From positions 1-9,973 of the forward strand of contig CALKTZ010001057.1 in the NCBI GenBank assembly GCA_937997355.1: DNA of 9,973 nucleotides. Direction: 5' to 3'. Shown piece after piece: positions 7,050 to 9,973 of the stretch. The translations under genes were made by a program, and so were the position numbers. Position 1 is the stretch's first letter; the number at the start of each line of letters is the position of its first letter. This stretch comes from an uncultured Planctomycetales bacterium (lineage in GTDB: Bacteria; Planctomycetota; Planctomycetia; Isosphaerales; Isosphaeraceae). The notes below the pieces were generated by a model, which did no database searches, was not told where the DNA came from, and worked only from the letters and a program-made list of their open reading frames with translations.

Positions 7050-7972
7050 GCGGCCCCCCCGACCGAGCGGAACATCCAACCCCGCCGGAACCAGAGGAGG
7101 GAAATCAACGCGACCGGCGCCACGAGCCAGTAGCCGCTATCCTCCCAACGATCTCCCCCCGACGCATCGGCCACGGCCGAATATCGCGTGGTGCGGGCGA
7201 TGCGACGGATGTCCGAATCGTCGGGCGTCACAGGGACGACTGAAGCCCCGATCCCCGAAGCTCCCCGTTCGAGCGACTCCATTTCCGGGCCGTCCCCCGC
7301 CACGGCGAGCAACGTCACCGGCACCCGGTCTTCATGTGGTGCATCCTCGATCGATTTCAATTCGCCGGACGAGGCGGCATCGGCAATCCAGAGGATCCAA
7401 CCGGATTGCCCGGACCCCTTGATCATCGCGTCGGCGACATCTAGCGCATCGCCGGCGCGCGAGCCCTCGACGGGCATCACCTCGGGGGTCAAATCCGAAG
7501 CGAAGGAGTCGATGATCCCGGCGTCTGACGTGAGGGGCATCACCCGATGGACGCTGCCGGCATACGCGAAGAGGGCGGTTTTCGTGCCGGGCCGCTGCTC
7601 CAGCAGGTCGTGAATCTTCTCGGTCGCGCGGGCCAGTCGTGTCGGCTGGACGTCCCGTGAGAGCATCGACGGCGTCACCTTGAGCACGATCGCCAGCGCG
7701 GCCCTGTCCTCGGCGAAAGGGGCGGGCTCGCGCCGCCAGGTCGGCCCGGCCAGCGCGACGACCGCGAGCAGCCAGGCTACCGGGATCACCGTGGCCGGTC
7801 GGAACATGCTCCGCTCCTCGTGCCCCGTGAGTAGATGCGGGAGGAGATGGGGCGCGATCACCCCGCGCCAGGCGAGCCCTGTTTTCTCGGATGTCCACAG
7901 CCGCCAGGCCAGCAACGTGGCGGGGATCGCGGCCAGGAGCCACCAGGGGCGGAGGAGATGGAACTCGGACAT
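7046..7972 (-). CDS. batB: BatB-like VWA membrane protein with degenerate MIDAS
   Basis: This 308-residue protein has the BatB layout: two N-terminal membrane helices (about 10-24 and 60-76), a von Willebrand factor A domain (about 90-265), and a C-terminal membrane helix (about 281-296). The opening HLLRPWWLLAAIPATLLAW is typical of BatA/BatB. The metal site is unusual. Where the family has D-x-S-x-S, this protein reads K98-V-T100-P-S102, so the first metal-coordinating aspartate is lysine (codon AAG). S171 (GSRAGDAL) and D198 (ILWIADAA) remain at the later positions. Metal-dependent ligand binding is therefore probably lost or changed, while the fold appears intact, including PTRLARATEKI after the motif. 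The ATG at 7972 follows a G-rich ribosome binding region. A GTG at 7978, overlapping the batA stop, would add two residues. The gene sits 2 bases after batA and overlaps the TPR gene by 4 bases. Confidence 0.88.
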   Translation of the reverse strand: MSEFHLLRPWWLLAAIPATLLAWRLWTSEKTGLAWRGVIAPHLLPHLLTGHEERSMFRPATVIPVAWLLAVVALAGPTWRREPAPFAEDRAALAIVLKVTPSMLSRDVQPTRLARATEKIHDLLEQRPGTKTALFAYAGSVHRVMPLTSDAGIIDSFASDLTPEVMPVEGSRAGDALDVADAMIKGSGQSGWILWIADAASSGELKSIEDAPHEDRVPVTLLAVAGDGPEMESLERGASGIGASVVPVTPDDSDIRRIARTTRYSAVADASGGDRWEDSGYWLVAPVALISLLWFRRGWMFRSVGGAA

Positions 7973-7974
7973 CG

Positions 7975-8982
7975 TCACGTCCCCCCTCGCGCGGTGGCCG
8001 GCTCGGCCTCTCGTCTCGGGCTTTTGAAGAATCCGGCCGCCGGCGGCAGCAGGCTCAGCACCAGGCCCATGGCGAGCGGCCACTGGAACAGGTCGCGGCG
8101 AGGCCGTTGCGTGATGGTTTGCGCCTGCCGGGTCTGGAGTCGATCGAGCTTCTGATAGATCCCTTCCAGCTCACCGCGATTGCCGGCGTGCGAATAGCTC
8201 CCGCCGGTAACGTTGGCGACCCGTCGCAGCGTCTCCTCGTCCAGCTTATCCTCTCCGGCCGCCCTGGGGTCGCCGACCGCGACCGTGTGGATCACGATCC
8301 CCTCATCCCTGGCGACCTCGGCGGCCTTCTCGGGCGGGACCTGGCTCCCGGTGTCGTTGCCGTCGGTCAGGGCGATCAGCACCTTCTCGGGGACGTCGCT
8401 CCGCTTGAAGACCGTGATCGCCAATCCGATCGCGTCGCCGAACGCCGTCTTCGGCCCCGCCATGCCCACCCGCGTCTCGGCCAAAAGCTCCCGGCAGACG
8501 TCCAGGTCCTGCGTAAACGGCGCCTGGACAAAGGGCGCGTTGCCGAACACGATCAACCCCACCCGGTCCCCCTTGCGCCGAGTGAGAAAGTCATCGAGCA
8601 CCCGCTTCACGGCGGTCAGCCGGTCCACCGATTTGCCGGACGGATCGGTGAAGTCCCTCGTCTCCATCGAGCCGGAGAGATCGACCGCGAGCAACAGGTC
8701 GCGGACGGGGATCGTGCGGGTGATCGGCGGTTCGAGCCATTGGGGGCGGGTCAGCGCCGCCACGGAACACAGCCAGACGCCGATGATCGCGAACCCCCGC
8801 AGCCGATTCCCTCGCAGCACCACGGCCCCGGCCGTCGGCTCCTCCCCCGTGAGCCTCGTCAGCCGATGGACGAATGGCACGCGCAGGCCCTCCCGGCACT
8901 CCCGGTAGGGCGGCGCCAACCACCAGACCAGGAGCGGCAACGGCAACGCCGCGAGCAGCCAGGGATAGGCGAAGGTCAGCAT
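7975..8982 (-). CDS. batA: BatA-like VWA membrane protein with intact MIDAS
   Basis: This 335-residue inner-membrane VWA protein has two N-terminal helices (about 5-22 and 62-78), a VWA domain (about 93-275), and a C-terminal helix (about 301-317). The MIDAS metal site is complete: D101-L-S103-G-S105 (AVDLSGSM), T179 in PKTAFGDAIG, and D207 in ALTDGND. The segment KGDRVGLIVFGNAPFVQAPF is characteristic of BatA and the aerotolerance VWA family. In this family the VWA domain binds partners through a metal ion and is paired with a MoxR AAA+ ATPase encoded upstream. The gene shares 7 bases with the DUF4381 gene before it (ATGCTGA) and ends 2 bases before batB, so it is in the middle of a tightly packed operon. 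A short loop (FTDPSGKSVD, 111-120) follows the metal motif and is seen in other BatA proteins. Confidence 0.95.
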   Translation of the reverse strand: MLTFAYPWLLAALPLPLLVWWLAPPYRECREGLRVPFVHRLTRLTGEEPTAGAVVLRGNRLRGFAIIGVWLCSVAALTRPQWLEPPITRTIPVRDLLLAVDLSGSMETRDFTDPSGKSVDRLTAVKRVLDDFLTRRKGDRVGLIVFGNAPFVQAPFTQDLDVCRELLAETRVGMAGPKTAFGDAIGLAITVFKRSDVPEKVLIALTDGNDTGSQVPPEKAAEVARDEGIVIHTVAVGDPRAAGEDKLDEETLRRVANVTGGSYSHAGNRGELEGIYQKLDRLQTRQAQTITQRPRRDLFQWPLAMGLVLSLLPPAAGFFKSPRREAEPATARGGT

Positions 8983-9455
8983 CGGTGGTGCCCGATCCAG
9001 TGTCGAATCACGTTCGTGAGCTTCGAGAGATCGGCGTCGCCCGCAATGGGATCTCTCCGATACGCCGCATCCCCCAGCACTCTCCCGTCTCCCCGGGTGA
9101 AGGCGTCGGTCCGGCCGGTCTCATCGAGAAAGACAAGCCAGGGCTCGCCGGTGAGCGACGCCACCCGCCCTCGCGGGTAGGCAGCCAGGGCGACACGCTT
9201 CACCAACTCGGCGATGGCGGGCAAGGAGGATAGGCCAGGAGACTCGCCGAGGATCTGGTCGAGACGACGCAGCGCCTCGCGACGATAGGCGTCATGCCGC
9301 CAACGGAGATAGCGGCCCCAGCATCCCAGGCCGACGACCGCCAGCAGGAACCCGCCGATCACGAGCCAGCCGGGGGCGGGGGGCCACCAGGGAACCGGCG
9401 GCGGAACGGCGATATCGTGCAGGCGATCGAGGCTGCCCGGATCGACGTCAGGCAT
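8976..9455 (-). CDS. DUF4381 domain membrane protein
   Basis: This 159-residue protein carries the DUF4381 signature: a short N-terminus with LHDIAVPPPVPWWPPAPGW (12-30), then one membrane helix (about 31-47) and a basic stretch WGRYLRWRHDAYRR marking the cytoplasmic side. The cytoplasmic part contains a helical region (ALRRLDQIL) and GEPWLVFLDE, which recurs in the family. The biochemical function is unknown; the family is nearly always found between DUF58 and VWA genes of Bat/MoxR clusters, as here. Its ATG at 9455 overlaps the DUF58 gene by 8 bases, and its end overlaps batA by 7 bases, so it is probably translated by coupling and made in step with its neighbours. Confidence 0.88.
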   Translation of the reverse strand: MPDVDPGSLDRLHDIAVPPPVPWWPPAPGWLVIGGFLLAVVGLGCWGRYLRWRHDAYRREALRRLDQILGESPGLSSLPAIAELVKRVALAAYPRGRVASLTGEPWLVFLDETGRTDAFTRGDGRVLGDAAYRRDPIAGDADLSKLTNVIRHWIGHHRC

Positions 9456-9973
9456 GGCCGCCTCCCGGTCGAATGCCGAGGGCTCGCATCATCTGGCCGG
9501 CGACATCCTCGCCGGTGCTCAGCGGTAGCACGGGCACTTCTCGCGTGATCAAGAATCGCCTGGCCGCGGCGAACCGTTCGGAAAACTGGCGGCGAAAGCC
9601 GTCCCGCAATGACGCGGCCGCCGTGTCGATCTCCATCTGCCGATGGCCGTCCGAAACCACCAACCGGCCGGAGTTCGGCAGGTCGGTTTCCAGCGGATCG
9701 GAGACGAACACGATCAGGACGTCGTTGTGCCGGCCGATCGTCGTGACCAGTTGCGAGGTCTCCGGGTCGGTGCCGAAGGCGTCCGTGATCACCGCGACGA
9801 GGAAGTCGTGCGTGGCCAGGCGGGAGGCATGCCGGAGCGCCTCGTTGAGCATGGCGGGATTGGGGATTGCCGGGGAATCCCCTCGCAGCTCCTGATTCAG
9901 TTTCTCGACACCCCGCAGCAGGCGCAGCAGGGCGGCGCGGGTCCGTTGCGGCCGGAATTCGAGGATCTCCGAG
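9448..9973 (-). CDS. DUF58 domain-containing protein (5' end beyond window)
   Basis: Only the C-terminal 174 residues are visible; the gene enters from the right edge. The fragment matches the second half of DUF58 proteins. The strand and loop DFLVAVITDAF are followed by TTIGRHNDVLIVFVSDPLE, where the His and the DPLE element are the family hallmark, and then LPNSGRLVVSDG. The DUF58 core resembles a VWA fold, with the aspartate of VITDAF at the last metal position. The function is unknown, but DUF58 proteins are encoded next to MoxR ATPases and Bat VWA proteins, and a moxR gene would be expected further right. There is no membrane segment in the visible part. The end overlaps the DUF4381 gene by 8 bases. 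Confidence 0.88.
   Translation of the reverse strand, partial: SEILEFRPQRTRAALLRLLRGVEKLNQELRGDSPAIPNPAMLNEALRHASRLATHDFLVAVITDAFGTDPETSQLVTTIGRHNDVLIVFVSDPLETDLPNSGRLVVSDGHRQMEIDTAAASLRDGFRRQFSERFAAARRFLITREVPVLPLSTGEDVAGQMMRALGIRPGGGHA

Noticed and set aside
7891..9180. 429-codon open frame on the plus strand opposite batA and its neighbours
   Set aside because: It crosses several real genes, including the intact MIDAS motif of batA, and looks like an antisense shadow.

Overview
This is a high-GC window in which every supportable gene lies on the minus strand. It contains two head-to-tail gene clusters. The cluster order (DUF58, DUF4381, two VWA membrane proteins, a TPR protein, BatD), together with a GC-rich genome and a bacteriophytochrome module, fits a planctomycete, possibly of the Isosphaeraceae type. 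That assignment is an inference from gene style and not from a marker gene.

Right half (9973 down to 5071), read right to left: a Bat (Bacteroides aerotolerance-type) cluster. It starts with the C-terminal part of a DUF58 protein cut by the window edge, then a DUF4381 membrane protein, BatA (VWA with intact MIDAS), BatB (VWA with degenerate MIDAS), a TPR membrane protein, and BatD. Genes overlap by 4 to 8 bases or are 2 bases apart, so this is almost certainly one translationally coupled operon. A MoxR ATPase would be expected just upstream, outside the window. By family knowledge such systems form an inner-membrane VWA complex driven by MoxR.

Middle (5070 to 4813): the only gene-free stretch, 258 bases. 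It is more AT-rich than its surroundings and carries a strong hairpin. It probably holds the promoter and leader of the next cluster.

Left half (4812 down to 1): a light-sensing two-component cluster. Heme oxygenase (bphO) would make biliverdin. The bacteriophytochrome histidine kinase (bphP) has the biliverdin-binding Cys18, PATDIP, PRKSF and a full HisKA/HATPase core, and would bind that biliverdin. A free-standing Rcp1-type response regulator would take the phosphate. A fourth protein, with an N-terminal receiver followed by two PAS domains and a GAF domain, runs off the left edge and may be the next step of a phosphorelay. These genes are joined by ATGA and GTGA overlaps and one 10-base gap. 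Both clusters run in the same direction, but no function is known to link them.

No rRNA, tRNA, CRISPR array, insertion sequence or clear intrinsic terminator was seen.
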